Origin: Gibbula magus
Taxonomy: Eukaryota; Mollusca; Gastropoda; Trochida; Trochidae
DNA length: 64,000 nt
Assembly: GCA_936450465.1 (NCBI GenBank)
Contig: OW388305.1
Span: 37,147,187-37,211,186, forward strand
Reading direction: 5' to 3'
Part shown: piece after piece, positions 27,701-43,500 of the stretch
Position numbering within the stretch: the first letter of the stretch is position 1
Layout: each line of letters opens with the position of its first letter
Position numbers and translations under genes: made by a program
Notes under the pieces: generated by a model
Databases searched by the model: none
Told to the model about the DNA's origin: nothing
What the model saw: only the letters and a program-made list of their open reading frames with translations

Positions 27701-30700
27701 TAAGTCAAAGATCTCCACTAATTATACACCTCGACAGCGAGCCTCATATTTTTCTTCAAACTGCATATTCAGCACCAAACTTGGCCTAGATGTTTATTAC
27801 ATTGTGTTCTACCGACTGGTCTTTCAAATGTACTCTATCTGTCTTAGTTCGGACTCAAGATTCGTTCTTACAGAGACACGCACAGCCAATTTGGCCAAGA
27901 ATCACGAGAAATATTCTAAACCAAAGATCTCCACTAATTAAACACCTCGACAGCGAGCCTCATGTGTTTCTTCAAACAGCATATTTCAGCACCAAACTTT
28001 GCTGAGATGTTTATTACATTGTGTTCTACCGACTGGTCATTTCAAATGTACTCTATCTGTCTTAGTTCGGACTCAAGATTCGTTCTTACAGAGACACGCA
28101 CAACCAATTTGGCCAAAAAGCACGAGAAATATTCTAAGTCAAAGATCTCCACTAATTATACACCTCGACAGCGAGCCTCATGTTTTTTTTCAAACTGCAT
28201 ATTTCAGCACCAAACTTGGCTGAGATGTTTATTACATTGTGTTCTACCGACTGGTCATTTCAAATGTACTCTATCTGTCTTAGTTCGGACTCAAGATTCG
28301 TTCTTACAGAGACACGCACAGCCAATTTGGCCAAAAATCACGAGAAATATTCTAAATCAAAGATCTCCACTAATTAAACACCTCGACAGCGAGCCTCATG
28401 TGTTTCTTCAAACAGCGTATTTCAGCACCAAACTTGGCTGAGATGTTTATTACATTGTGTTCTACCGACTGGTCATTTCAAATGTACTCTATCTGTCTTA
28501 GTTCGGACTCAAGATTCGTTCTTACAGAGACACGCACTACCAATTTGGCCTAAAAGCACGAGAAATATTCTAAGTCAAAGATCTCCACTAATTATACACC
28601 TCGACAGCGAGCCTCATGTGTTTCTTCAAACTGAATATTTCAGCACCAAACTTGGCTGAGATGTTTATTACATTGTGTTCTACCGACTGGTCATTTCAAA
28701 TGTACTCTATCTGTCTTAGTTCGGACTCAAGATTCGTTCTTACAGAGACACGCACAACCAATTTGGCCAAAATTCACGAGAAATATTCTAAACCAAAGAT
28801 CTCCACTAATTAAACACCTCGACAGCGAGCCTCATGTGTTTCTTCAAACAGCATATTTCAGCACCAAACTTTGCTGAAATGTTTATTACATTGTGTTCTA
28901 CCGACTAGTCATTTCAAATGTACTCTATCTGTCTTAGTTCGGACTCAAGATTCGTTCTTACAGAGACACGCACAACCAATTTGGCCAAAAAGCACGAGAA
29001 ATATTCTAAGTCAAAGATCTCCACTAATTATACACCTCGACAGCGAGCCTCATGTGTTTCTTCAAACTGCATATTTCAGCACCAAACTTGGCTGAGATGT
29101 TTATTACATTGTGTTCTACCGACTGGTCTTTCAAATGTACTCTATCTGTCTTAGTTCGGACTCAAGATTCGTTCTTACAGAGACACGCACAACCAATTTG
29201 GCCAAAAAGCACGAGAAATATTCTAAGTCAAAGATCTCCACTAATTATACACCTCGACAGCGAGCCTCATATTTTTCTTCAAACTGCATATTTCAGCACC
29301 AAACTTGGCTGAGATGTTTATTACATTGTGTTCTACCGACTGGTCTTTCAAATGTACTCTATCTGTCTTAGTTCGGACTCAAGATTCGTTCTTACAGAGA
29401 CACGCACAGCCAATTTGGCCAAAAATCACGAGAAATATTCTAAACCAAAGATCTCCACTAATTATACACCTCGACAGCGAGCCTCATATTTTTCTTCTAA
29501 CTGCATATTTCAGCACCAAACTTGGCTGAGATGTTTATTACATTGTGTTCTACCGACTGGTCTTTCAAATGTACTCTATCTGTCTTAGTTCGGACTCAAG
29601 ATTCGTTCTTACAGAGACACGCACGGCCAATTTGGCCAAAAATCACGAGAAATATTCTAAACCAAAGATCTCCACTAATTAAACACCTCGACAGCGAGCC
29701 TCATGTGTTTCTTCAAACAGCATATTTCAGCACCAAACTTTGCTGAGATGTTTATTACATTGTGTTCTACCGACTGGTCATTTCAAATGTACTCTATCTG
29801 TCTTAGTTCGGACTCAAGATTCGTTCTTACAGAGACACGCACAACCAATTTGGCCAAAAAGCACGAGAAATATTCTAAGTCAAAGATCTCCACTAATTAT
29901 ACACCTCGACAGCGAGCCTCATGTGTTTCTTCAAACTGCATATTTCAGCACCAAACTTGGCTGAGATGTTTATTACATTGTGTTCTACCGACTGGTCTTT
30001 CAAATGTACTCTATCTGTCTTAGTTCGGACTCAAGATTCGTTCTTACAGAGACACGCACAACCAATTTGGCCAAAAAGCACGAGAAATATTCTAAGTCAA
30101 AGATCTCCACTAATTATACACCTCGACAGCGAGCCTCATATTTTTCTTCAAACTGCATATTTCAGCACCAAACTTGGCTGAGATGTTTATTACATTGTGT
30201 TCTACCGACTGGTCTTTCAAATGTACTCTATCTGTCTTAGTTCGGACTCAAGATTCGTTCTTACAGAGACACGCACAGCCAATTTGGCCAAAAATCACGA
30301 GAAATATTCTAAACCAAAGATCTCCACTAATTATACACCTCGACAGCGAGCCTCATGTGTTTCTTCAAACAGCATATTTCAGCACCAAACTTTGCTGAGA
30401 TGTTTATTACATTGTGTTCTACCGACTGGTCATTTCAAATGTACTCTATCTGTCTTAGTTCGGACTCAAGATTCGTTCTTACAGAGACACGCACAACCAA
30501 TTTGGCCAAAAAGCACGAGAAATATTCTAAGTCAAAGATCTCCACTAATTATACACCTCGACAGCGAGCCTCATATTTTTCTTCAAACTGCATATTTCAG
30601 CACCAAACTTGGCTGAGATGTTTATTACATTGTGTTCTACCGACTGGTCATTTCAAATGTACTCTATCTGTCTTAGTTCGGACTCAAGATTCGTTCTTAC

Positions 30701-33700
30701 AGAGACACGCACAGCCAATTTGGCCAAAAATCACGAGAAATATTCTAAATCAAAGATCTCCACTAATTAAACACCTCGACAGCGAGCCTCATGTGTTTCT
30801 TCAAACAGAATATTTCAGCACCAAACTTGGCTGAGATGTTTATTACATTGTGTTCTACCGACTGGTCATTTCAAATGTACTCTATCTGTCTTAGTTCGGA
30901 CTCAAGATTCGTTCTTACAGAGACACGCACAACCAATTTGGCCAAAAAGCACGAGAAATATTCTAAGTCAAAGATCTCCACTAATTATACACCTCGACAG
31001 CGAGCCTCATGTGTTTCTTCAAACTGCATATTTCAGCACCAAACTTGGCTGAGATGTTTATTACATTGTGTTCTACCGACTGGTCATTTCAAATGTACTC
31101 TATCTGTCTTAGTTCGGACTCAAGATTCGTTCTTACAGATACACGCACAGCCAATTTGGCCAAAAATCACGAGAAATATTCTAAATCAAAGATCTCCACT
31201 AATTAAACACCTCGACAGCGAGCCTCATGTGTTTCTTCAAACAGCGTATTTCAGCACCAAACTTGGCTGAGATGTTTATTACATTGTGTTCTACCGACTG
31301 GTCATTTCAAATGTACTCTATCTGTCTTAGTTCGGACTCAAGATTCGTTCTTACAGAGACACGCACAACCAATTTGGCCTAAAAGCACGAGAAATATTCT
31401 AAGTCAAAGATCTCCACTAATTATACACCTCGACAGCGAGCCTCATGTGTTTCTTCAAACTGAATATTTCAGCACCAAACTTGGCTGAGATGTTTATTAC
31501 ATTGTGTTCTACCGACTGGTCATTTCAAATGTACTCTATCTGTCTTAGTTCGGACTCAAGATTCGTTCTTACAGAGACAAGCACAGCCAATTTGGCCAAA
31601 AATCACGAGAAATATTCTAAATCAAAGATCTCCACTAATTAAACACCTCGACAGCGAGCCTCATGTGTTTCTTCAAACAGCATATTTCAGCACCAAACTT
31701 GGCTGAGATGTTTATTACATTGTGTTCTACCGACTGGTCATTTCAAATGTACTCTATCTGTCTTAGTTCGGACTCAAGATTCGTTCTTACAGAGACACGC
31801 ACAACCAATTTGGCCAAAAAGCACGAGAAATATTCTAAGTCAAAGATCTCCACTAATTATACACCTCGACAGCGAGCCTCATGTGTTTCTTCAAACTGCA
31901 TATTTCAGCACCAAACTTGGCTGAGATGTGTATTACATTGTGTTCTACCGACTGGTCATTTCAAATGTACTCTATCTGTCTTAGTTCGGACTCAAGATTC
32001 GTTCTTACAGAGACACGCACAGCCAATTTGGCCAAAAATCACGAGAAATATTCTAAATCAAAGATCTCCACTAATTAAACACCTCGACAGCGAGCCTCAT
32101 GTGTTTCTTCAAACAGCATATTTCAGCACCAAACTTGGCTGAGATGTTTATTACATTGTGTTCTACCGACTGGTCATTTCAAATGTACTCTATCTGTCTT
32201 AGTTCGGACTCAAGATTCGTTCTTACAGAGACACGCACAACCAATTTGGCCAAAAAGCACGAGAAATATTCTAAGTCAAAGATCTCCACTAATTATACAC
32301 CTCGACAGCGAGCCTCATATTTTTCTTCAAACTGCATATTCAGCACCAAACTTGGCCTAGATGTTTATTACATTGTGTTCTACCGACTGGTCTTTCAAAT
32401 GTACTCTATCTGTCTTAGTTCGGACTCAAGATTCGTTCTTACAGAGACACGCACAGCCAATTTGGCCAAGAATCACGAGAAATATTCTAAACCAAAGATC
32501 TCCACTAATTAAACACCTCGACAGCGAGCCTCATGTGTTTCTTCAAACAGCATATTTCAGCACCAAACTTTGCTGAGATGTTTATTACATTGTGTTCTAC
32601 CGACTGGTCATTTCAAATGTACTCTATCTGTCTTAGTTCGGACTCAAGATTCGTTCTTACAGAGACACGCACAACCAATTTGGCCAAAAAGCACGAGAAA
32701 TATTCTAAGTCAAAGATCTCCACTAATTATACACCTCGACAGCGAGCCTCATGTTTTTTTTCAAACTGCATATTTCAGCACCAAACTTGGCTGAGATGTT
32801 TATTACATTGTGTTCTACCGACTGGTCATTTCAAATGTACTCTATCTGTCTTAGTTCGGACTCAAGATTCGTTCTTACAGAGACACGCACAGCCAATTTG
32901 GCCAAAAATCACGAGAAATATTCTAAATCAAAGATCTCCACTAATTAAACACCTCGACAGCGAGCCTCATGTGTTTCTTCAAACAGCGTATTTCAGCACC
33001 AAACTTGGCTGAGATGTTTATTACATTGTGTTCTACCGACTGGTCATTTCAAATGTACTCTATCTGTCTTAGTTCGGACTCAAGATTCGTTCTTACAGAG
33101 ACACGCACTACCAATTTGGCCTAAAAGCACGAGAAATATTCTAAGTCAAAGATCTCCACTAATTATACACCTCGACAGCGAGCCTCATGTGTTTCTTCAA
33201 ACTGAATATTTCAGCACCAAACTTGGCTGAGATGTTTATTACATTGTGTTCTACCGACTGGTCATTTCAAATGTACTCTATCTGTCTTAGTTCGGACTCA
33301 AGATTCGTTCTTACAGAGACACGCACAACCAATTTGACCAAAAATCACGAGAAATATTCTAAACCAAAGATCTCCACTAATTAAACACCTCGACAGCGAG
33401 CCTCATGTGTTTCTTCAAACAGCATATTCCAGCACCAAACTTTGCTGAAATGTTTATTACATTGTGTTCTACCGACTGGTCATTTCAAATGTACTCTATC
33501 TGTCTTAGTTCGGACTCAAGATTCGTTCTTACAGAGACACGCACAACCAATTTGGCCAAAAAGCACGAGAAATATTCTAAGTCAAAGATCTCCACTAATT
33601 ATACACCTCGACAGCGAGCCTCATGTGTTTCTTCAAACTGCATATTTCAGCACCAAACTTGGCTGAGATGTTTATTACATTGTGTTCTACCGACTGGTCT

Positions 33701-36664
33701 TTCAAATGTACTCTATCTGTCTTAGTTCGGACTCAAGATTCGTTCTTACAGAGACACGCACAACCAATTTGGCCAAAAAGCACGAGAAATATTCTAAGTC
33801 AAAGATCTCCACTAATTATACACCTCGACAGCGAGCCTCATATTTTTCTTCAAACTGCATATTTCAGCACCAAACTTGGCTGAGATGTTTATTACATTGT
33901 GTTCTACCGACTGGTCTTTCAAATGTACTCTATCTGTCTTAGTTCGGACTCAAGATTCGTTCTTACAGAGACACGCACAGCCAATTTGGCCAAAAATCAC
34001 GAGAAATATTCTAAACCAAAGATCTCCACTAATTATACACCTCGACAGCGAGCCTCATATTTTTCTTCAAACTGCATATTTCAGCACCAAACTTGGCTGA
34101 GATGTTTATTACATTGTGTTCTACCGACTGGTCTTTCAAATGTACTCTATCTGTCTTAGTTCGGACTCAAGATTCGTTCTTACAGAGACACGCACGGCCA
34201 ATTTGGCCAAAAATCACGAGAAATATTCTAAACCAAAGATCTCCACTAATTAAACACCTCGACAGCGAGCCTCATGTGTTTCTTCAAACAGCATATTTCA
34301 GCACCAAACTTTGCTGAGATGTTTATTACATTGTGTTCTACCGACTGGTCATTTCAAATGTACTCTATCTGTCTTAGTTCGGACTCAAGATTCGTTCTTA
34401 CAGAGACACGCACAACCAATTTGGCCAAAAAGCACGAGAAATATTCTAAGTCAAAGATCTCCACTAATTATACACCTCGACAGCGAGCCTCATGTGTTTC
34501 TTCAAACTGCATATTTCAGCACCAAACTTGGCTGAGATGTTTATTACATTGTGTTCTACCGACTGGTCTTTCAAATGTACTCTATCTGTCTTAGTTCGGA
34601 CTCAAGATTCGTTCTTACAGAGACACGCACAACCAATTTGGCCAAAAAGCACGAGAAATATTCTAAGTCAAAGATCTCCACTAATTATACACCTCGACAG
34701 CGAGCCTCATATTTTTCTTCAAACTGCATATTTCAGCACCAAACTTGGCTGAGATGTTTATTACATTGTGTTCTACCGACTGGTCTTTCAAATGTACTCT
34801 ATCTGTCTTAGTTCGGACTCAAGATTCGTTCTTACAGAGACACGCACAGCCAATTTGGCCAAAAATCACGAGAAATATTCTAAACCAAAGATCTCCACTA
34901 ATTATACACCTCGACAGCGAGCCTCATGTGTTTCTTCAAACAGCATATTTCAGCACCAAACTTTGCTGAGATGTTTATTACATTGTGTTCTACCGACTGG
35001 TCATTTCAAATGTACTCTATCTGTCTTAGTTCGGACTCAAGATTCGTTCTTACAGAGACACGCACAACCAATTTGGCCAAAAAGCACGAGAAATATTCTA
35101 AGTCAAAGATCTCCACTAATTATACACCTCGACAGCGAGCCTCATATTTTTCTTCAAACTGCATATTTCAGCACCAAACTTGGCTGAGATGTTTATTACA
35201 TTGTGTTCTACCGACTGGTCTTTCAAATGTACTCTATCTGTCTTAGTTCGGACTCAAGATTCGTTCTTACAGAGACACGCACGGCCAATTTGGCCAAAAT
35301 TCACGAGAAATATTCTAAACCAAAGATCTCCACTAATTAAACACCTCGACAGCGAGCCTCATGTGTTTCTTCAAACAGCATATTTCAGCACCAAACTTTG
35401 CTGAGATGTTTATTACATTGTGTTCTACCGACTGGTCATTTCAAATGTACTCTATCTGTCTTAGTTCGGACTCAAGATTCGTTCTTACAGAGACACGCAC
35501 AACCAATTTGGCCAAAAAGCACGAGAAATATTCTAAGTCAAAGATCTCCACTAATTATACACCTCGACAGCGAGCCTCATGTGTTTCTTCAAACTGCATA
35601 TTTCAGCACCAAACTTGGCTGAGATGTTTATTACATTGTGTTCTACCGACTGGTCTTTCAAATGTACTCTATCTGTCTTAGTTCGGACTCAAGATTCGTT
35701 CTTACAGAGACACGCACAACCAATTTGGCCAAAAAGCACGAGAAATATTCTAAGTCAAAGATCTCCACTAATTATACACCTCGACAGCGAGCCTCATATT
35801 TTTCTTCAAACTGCATATTTCAGCACCAAACTTGGCTGAGATGTTTATTACATTGTGTTCTACCGACTGGTCTTTCAAATGTACTCTATCTGTCTTAGTT
35901 CGGACTCAAGATTCGTTCTTACAGAGACACGCACAGCCAATTTGGCCAAAAATCACGAGAAATATTCTAAACCAAAGATCTCCACTAATTATACACCTCG
36001 ACAGCGAGCCTCATGTGTTTCTTCAAACAGCATATTTCAGCACCAAACTTTGCTGAGATGTTTATTACATTGTGTTCTACCGACTGGTCTTTCAAATGTA
36101 CTCTATCTGTCTTAGTTCGGACTCAAGATTCGTTCTTACAGAGACACGCACAACCAATTTGGCCAAAAAGCACGAGAAATATTCTAAGTCAAAGATCTCC
36201 ACTAATTATACACCTCGACAGCGAGCCTCATGTGTTTCTTCAAACTGCATATTTCAGCACCAAACTTGGCTGAGATGTTTATTACATTGTGTTCTACCGA
36301 CTGGTCATTTCAAATGTACTCTATCTGTCTTAGTTCGGACTCAAGATTCGTTCTTACAGAGACACGCACAACCAATTTGGCCAAAAAGCACGAAAAATAT
36401 TCTAAGTCAAAGATCTCCACTAATTATACACCTCGACAGCGAGCCTCATATTTTTCTTCAAACTGCATATTTCAGCACCAAACTTGGCTGAGATGTTTAT
36501 TACATTGTGTTCTACCGACTGGTCTTTCAAATGTACTCTATCTGTCTTAGTTCGGACTCAAGATTCGTTCTTACAGAGACACGCACGGCCAATTTGGCCA
36601 AAAATCACGAGAAATATTCTAAACCAAAGATCTCCACTAATTAAACACCTCGACAGCGAGCCTC

Positions 36665-39600
36665 ATGTGTTTCTTCAAACAGCATATTTCAGCACCAAAC
36701 TTTGCTGAGATGTTTATTACATTGTGTTCTACCGACTGGTCATTTCAAATGTACTCTATCTGTCTTAGTTCGGACTCAAGATTCGTTCTTACAGAGACAC
36801 GCACAACCAATTTGGCCAAAAAGCACGAGAAATATTCTAAGTCAAAGATCTCCACTACTTATACACCTCGACAGCGAGCCTCATGTGTTTCTTCAAACAG
36901 CATATTTCAGCACCAAACTTTGCTGAGATGTTTATTACATTGTGTTCTACCGACTGGTCATTTCAAATGTACTCTATCTGTCTTAGTTCGGACTCAAGAT
37001 TCGTTCTTACAGAGACACGCACAACCAATTTGGCCAAAAAGCACGAGAAATATTCTAAGTCAAAGATCTCCACTAATTATACACCTCGACAGCGAGCCTC
37101 ATGTGTTTCTTCAAACTGCATATTTCAGCACCAAACTTGGCTGAGATGTTTTTTACATTGTGTTCTACCGACTGGTCTTTCAAATGTACTCTATCTGTCT
37201 TAGTTCGGACTCAAGATTCGTTCTTACAGAGACACGCACAACCAATTTGGCCAAAAAGCACGAGAAATATTCTAAGTCAAAGATCTCCACTAATTATACA
37301 CCTCGACAGCGAGCCTCATATTTTTCTTCAAACTGCATATTTCAGCACCAAACTTGGCTGAGATGTTTATTACATTGTGTTCTACCGACTGGTCTTTCAA
37401 ATGTACTCTATCTGTCTTAGTTCGGACTCAAGATTCGTTCTTACAGAGACACGCACAGCCAATTTGGCCAAAAATCACGAGAAATATTCTAAACCAAAGA
37501 TCTCCACTAATTATACACCTCGACAGCGAGCCTCATGTGTTTCTTCAAACAGCATATTTCAGCACCAAACTTTGCTGAGATGTTTATTACATTGTGTTCT
37601 ACCGACTGGTCATTTCAAATGTACTCTATCTGTCTTAGTTCGGACTCAAGATTCGTTCTTACAGAGACACGCACAACCAATTTGGCCAAAAAGCACGAGA
37701 AATATTCTAAGTCAAAGATCTCCACTAATTATACACCTCGACAGCGAGCCTCATGTGTTTCTTCAAACTGCATATTTCAGCACCAAACTTGGCTGAGATG
37801 TTTATTACATTGTGTTCTACCGACTGGTCATTTCAAATGTACTCTATCTGTCTTAGTTCGGACTCAAGATTCGTTCTTACAGAGACACGCACAACCAATT
37901 TGGCCAAAAAGCACGAAAAATATTCTAAGTCAAAGATCTCCACTAATTATACACCTCGACAGCGAGCCTCATATTTTTCTTCAAACTGCATATTTCAGCA
38001 CCAAACTTGGCTGAGATGTTTATTACATTGTGTTCTACCGACTGGTCTTTCAAATGTACTCTATCTGTCTTAGTTCGGACTCAAGATTCGTTCTTACAGA
38101 GACACGCACGGCCAATTTGGCCAAAAATCACGAGAAATATTCTAAACCAAAGATCTCCACTAATTAAACACCTCGACAGCGAGCCTCATGTGTTTCTTCA
38201 AACTGCATATTTCAGCACCAAACTTGGCTGAGATGTTTATTACATTGTGTTCTACCGACTGGTCATTTCAAATGTACTCTATCTGTCTTAGTTCGGACTC
38301 AAGATTCGTTCTTACAGAGACACGCACAACCAATTTGGCCAAAAAGCACGAAAAATATTCTAAGTCAAAGATCTCCACTAATTATACACCTCGACAGCGA
38401 GCCTCATATTTTTCTTCAAACTGCATATTTCAGCACCAAACTTGGCTGAGATGTTTATTACATTGTGTTCTACCGACTGGTCTTTCAAATGTACTCTATC
38501 TGTCTTAGTTCGGACTCAAGATTCGTTCTTACAGAGACACGCACGGCCAATTTGGCCAAAAATCACGAGAAATATTCTAAACCAAAGATCTCCACTAATT
38601 AAACACCTCGACAGCGAGCCTCATGTGTTTCTTCAAACAGCATATTTCAGCACCAAACTTTGCTGAGATGTTTATTACATTGTGTTCTACCGACTGGTCA
38701 TTTCAAATGTACTCTATCTGTCTTAGTTCGGACTCAAGATTCGTTCTTACAGAGACACGCACAACCAATTTGGCCAAAAAGCACGAGAAATATTCTAAGT
38801 CAAAGATCTCCACTACTTATACACCTCGACAGCGAGCCTCATGTGTTTCTTCAAACAGCATATTTCAGCACCAAACTTTGCTGAGATGTTTATTACATTG
38901 TGTTCTACCGACTGGTCATTTCAAATGTACTCTATCTGTCTTAGTTCGGACTCAAGATTCGTTCTTACAGAGACACGCACAACCAATTTGGCCAAAAAGC
39001 ACGAGAAATATTCTAAGTCAAAGATCTCCACTAATTATACACCTCGACAGCGAGCCTCATGTGTTTCTTCAAACTGCATATTTCAGCACCAAACTTGGCT
39101 GAGATGTTTATTACATTGTGTTCTACCGACTGGTCTTTCAAATGTACTCTATCTGTCTTAGTTCGGACTCAAGATTCGTTCTTACAGAGACACGCACAAC
39201 CAATTTGGCCAAAAAGCACGAGAAATATTCTAAGTCAAAGATCTCCACTAATTATACACCTCGACAGCGAGCCTCATATTTTTCTTCAAACTGCATATTT
39301 CAGCACCAAACTTGGCTGAGGTGTTTATTACATTGTGTTCTACCGACTGGTCTTTCAAATGTACTCTATCTGTCTTAGTTCGGACTCAAGATTCGTTCTT
39401 ACAGAGACACGCACAGCCAATTTGGCCAAAAATCACGAGAAATATTCTAAACCAAAGATCTCCACTAATTATACACCTCGACAGCGAGCCTCATGTGTTT
39501 CTTCAAACAGCATATTTCAGCACCAAACTTTGCTGAGATGTTTATTACATTGTGTTCTACCGACTGGTCATTTCAAATGTACTCTATCTGTCTTAGTTCG

Positions 39601-40580
39601 GACTCAAGATTCGTTCTTACAGAGACACGCACAACCAATTTGGCCAAAAAGCACGAGAAATATTCTAAGTCAAAGATCTCCACTAATTATACACCTCGAC
39701 AGCGAGCCTCATGTGTTTCTTCAAACTGCATATTTCAGCACCAAACTTGGCTGAGATGTTTATTACATTGTGTTCTACCGACTGGTCATTTCAAATGTAC
39801 TCTATCTGTCTTAGTTCGGACTCAAGATTCGTTCTTACAGAGACACGCACAACCAATTTGGCCAAAAAGCACGAAAAATATTCTAAGTCAAAGATCTCCA
39901 CTAATTATACACCTCGACAGCGAGCCTCATATTTTTCTTCAAACTGCATATTTCAGCACCAAACTTGGCTGAGATGTTTATTACATTGTGTTCTACCGAC
40001 TGGTCTTTCAAATGTACTCTATCTGTCTTAGTTCGGACTCAAGATTCGTTCTTACAGAGACACGCACGGCCAATTTGGCCAAAAATCACGAGAAATATTC
40101 TAAACCAAAGATCTCCACTAATTAAACACCTCGACAGCGAGCCTCATGTGTTTCTTCAAACTGCATATTTCAGCACCAAACTTGGCTGAGATGTTTATTA
40201 CATTGTGTTCTACCGACTGGTCATTTCAAATGTACTCTATCTGTCTTAGTTCGGACTCAAGATTCGTTCTTACAGAGACACGCACAACCAATTTGGCCAA
40301 AAAGCACGAAAAATATTCTAAGTCAAAGATCTCCACTAATTATACACCTCGACAGCGAGCCTCATATTTTTCTTCAAACTGCATATTTCAGCACCAAACT
40401 TGGCTGAGATGTTTATTACATTGTGTTCTACCGACTGGTCTTTCAAATGTACTCTATCTGTCTTAGTTCGGACTCAAGATTCGTTCTTACAGAGACACGC
40501 ACGGCCAATTTGGCCAAAAATCACGAGAAATATTCTAAACCAAAGATCTCCACTAATTAAACACCTCGACAGCGAGCCTC
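36665..40580. repeat. Two copies of a 9-monomer (1958-bp) higher-order repeat
   Basis: Monomers at 36665, 36883, 37101, 37354, 37535, 37753, 38007, 38188 and 38442 recur 1958 bp later at 38623, 38841, 39059, 39312, 39493, 39711, 39965, 40146 and 40400. The private change CCACTACTTATAC is present near 36852 and 38810. The copies differ at single bases such as ATGTTTTTTACA near 37148 and GAGGTGTTT near 39318. Confidence 0.88.
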
Positions 40581-43500
40581 ATGTGTTTCTTCAAACAGCA
40601 TATTTCAGCACCAAACTTTGCTGAGATGTTTATTACATTGTGTTCTACCGACTGGTCATTTCAAATGTACTCTATCTGTCTTAGTTCGGACTCAAGATTC
40701 GTTCTTACAGAGACACGCACAACCAATTTGGCCAAAAAGCACGAGAAATATTCTAAGTCAAAGATCTCCACTAATTATACACCTCGACAGCGAGCCTCAT
40801 GTGTTTCTTCAAACTGCATATTTCAGCACCAAACTTGGCTGAGATGTTTATTACATTGTGTTCTACCGACTGGTCATTTCAAATGTACTCTATCTGTCTT
40901 AGTTCGGACTCAAGATTCGTTCTTACAGAGACACGCACAGCCAATTTGGCCAAAAATCACGAGAAATATTCTAAATCAAAGATCTCCACTAATTAAACAC
41001 CTCGACAGCGAGCCTCATGTGTTTCTTCAAACAGCGTATTTCAGCACCAAACTTGGCTGAGATGTTTATTACATTGTGTTCTACCGACTGGTCATTTCAA
41101 ATGTACTCTATCTGTCTTAGTTCGGACTCAAGATTCGTTCTTACAGAGACACGCACAACCAATTTGGCCAAAAAGCACGAGAAATATTCTAAGTCAAAGA
41201 TCTCCACTAATTATACACCTCGACAGCGAGCCTCATGTGTTTCTTCAAACAGCATATTTCAGCACCAAACTTGGCTGAGATGTTTATTACATTGTGTTCT
41301 ACCGACTGGTCATTTCAAATGTACTCTATCTGTCTTAGTTCGGACTCAAGATTCGTTCTTACAGAGACACGCACAACCAATTTGGCCAAAAAGCACGAGA
41401 AATATTCTAAGTCAAAGATCTCCACTAATTATACACCTCGACAGCGAGCCTCATGTGTTTCTTCAAACAGCATATTTCAGCACCAAACTTGGTTGAGATG
41501 TTTATTACATTGTGTTCTACCGACTGGTCATTTCAAATGTACTCTATCTGTCTTAGTTCGGACTCAAGATTCGTTCTTACAGAGACACGCACAGCCAATT
41601 TGGCCAAAAATCACGAGAAATATTCTAAATCAAAGATCTCCACTAATTAAACACCTCGACAGCGAGCCTCATGTGTTTCTTCAAACAGCATATTTCAGCA
41701 CCAAACTTGGCTGAGATGTTTATTACATTGTGTTCTACCGACTGGTCATTTCAAATGTACTCTATCTGTCTTAGTTCGGACTCAAGATTCGTTCTTACAG
41801 AGACACGCACAACCAATTTGGCCAAAAAGCACGAGAAATATTCTAAGTCAAAGATCTCCACTAATTATACACCTCGACAGCGAGCCTCATGTGTTTCTTC
41901 AAACTGCATATTTCAGCACCAAACTTGGCTGAGATGTTTATTACATTGTGTTCTACCGACTGGTCATTTCAAATGTACTCTATCTGTCTTAGTTCGGACT
42001 CAAGATTCGTTCTTACAGATACACGCACAGCCAATTTGGCCAAAAATCACGAGAAATATTCTAAATCAAAGATCTCCACTAATTAAACACCTCGACAGCG
42101 AGCCTCATGTGTTTCTTCAAACAGCGTATTTCAGCACCAAACTTGGCTGAGATGTTTATTACATTGTGTTCTACCGACTGGTCATTTCAAATGTACTCTA
42201 TCTGTCTTAGTTCGGACTCAAGATTCGTTCTTACAGAGACACGCACAACCAATTTGGCCTAAAAGCACGAGAAATATTCTAAGTCAAAGATCTCCACTAA
42301 TTTTACACCTCGACAGCGAGCCTCATGTGTTTCTTCAAACTGAATATTTCAGCACCAAACTTGGCTGAGATGTTTATTACATTGTGTTCTACCGACTGGT
42401 CATTTCAAATGTACTCTATCTGTCTTAGTTCGGACTCAAGATTCGTTCTTACAGAGACACGCACAACCAATTTGGCCAAAAAGCACGAGAAATATTCTAA
42501 GTCAAAGATCTCCACTAATTATACACCTCGACAGCGAGCCTCAAGTGTTTCTTCAAACAGCATATTTCAGCACCAAACTTGGCTGAGATGTTTATTACAT
42601 TGTGTTCTACCGACTGGTCATTTCAAATGTACTCTATCTGTCTTAGTTCGGACTCAAGATTCGTTCTTACAGAGACACGCACAGCCAATTTGGCCAAAAA
42701 TCACGAGAAATATTCTAAATCAAAGATCTCCACTGATTATACACCTCGACAGCGAGCCTCATATTTTTCTTCAAACTGCATATTTCAGCACCAAACTTGG
42801 CTGAGATGTTAATTACATTGTGTTCTACCGACTGGTCTTTCAAAAGTACTCTATCTGTCTTAGTTCGGACTCAAGATTCGTTCTTACAGAGACACGCACA
42901 GCCAATTTGGCCAAAAATCACGAGAAATATTCTAAACCAAAGATCTCCACTAATTAAACACCTCGACAGCGAACCTCATGTGTTTCTTCAAACAGCATAT
43001 TTCAGCACCAAACTTTGCTGAGATGTTTATTACATTGTGTTCTACCGACTGGTCATTTCAAATGTACTCTATCTGTCTTAGTTCGGACTCAAGATTCGTT
43101 CTTACAGAGACACGCACAACCAATTTGGCCAAAAAGCACGAGAAATATTCTAAGTCAAAGATCTCCACTAATTATACACCTCGACAGCGAGCCTCATGTG
43201 TTTCTTCAAACTGCATATTTCAGCACCAAACTTGGCTGAGATGTTTATTACATTGTGTTCTACCGACTGGTCATTTCAAATGTACTCTATCTGTCTTAGT
43301 TCGGACTCAAGATTCGTTCTTACAGAGACACGCACAGCCAATTTGGCCAAAAATCACGAGAAATATTCTAAATCAAAGATCTCCACTAATTAAACACCTC
43401 GACAGCGAGTCTCATGTGTTTCTTCAAACAGCGTATTTCAGCACCAAACTTGGCTGAGATGTTTATTACATTGTGTTCTACCGACTGGTCATTTCAAATG

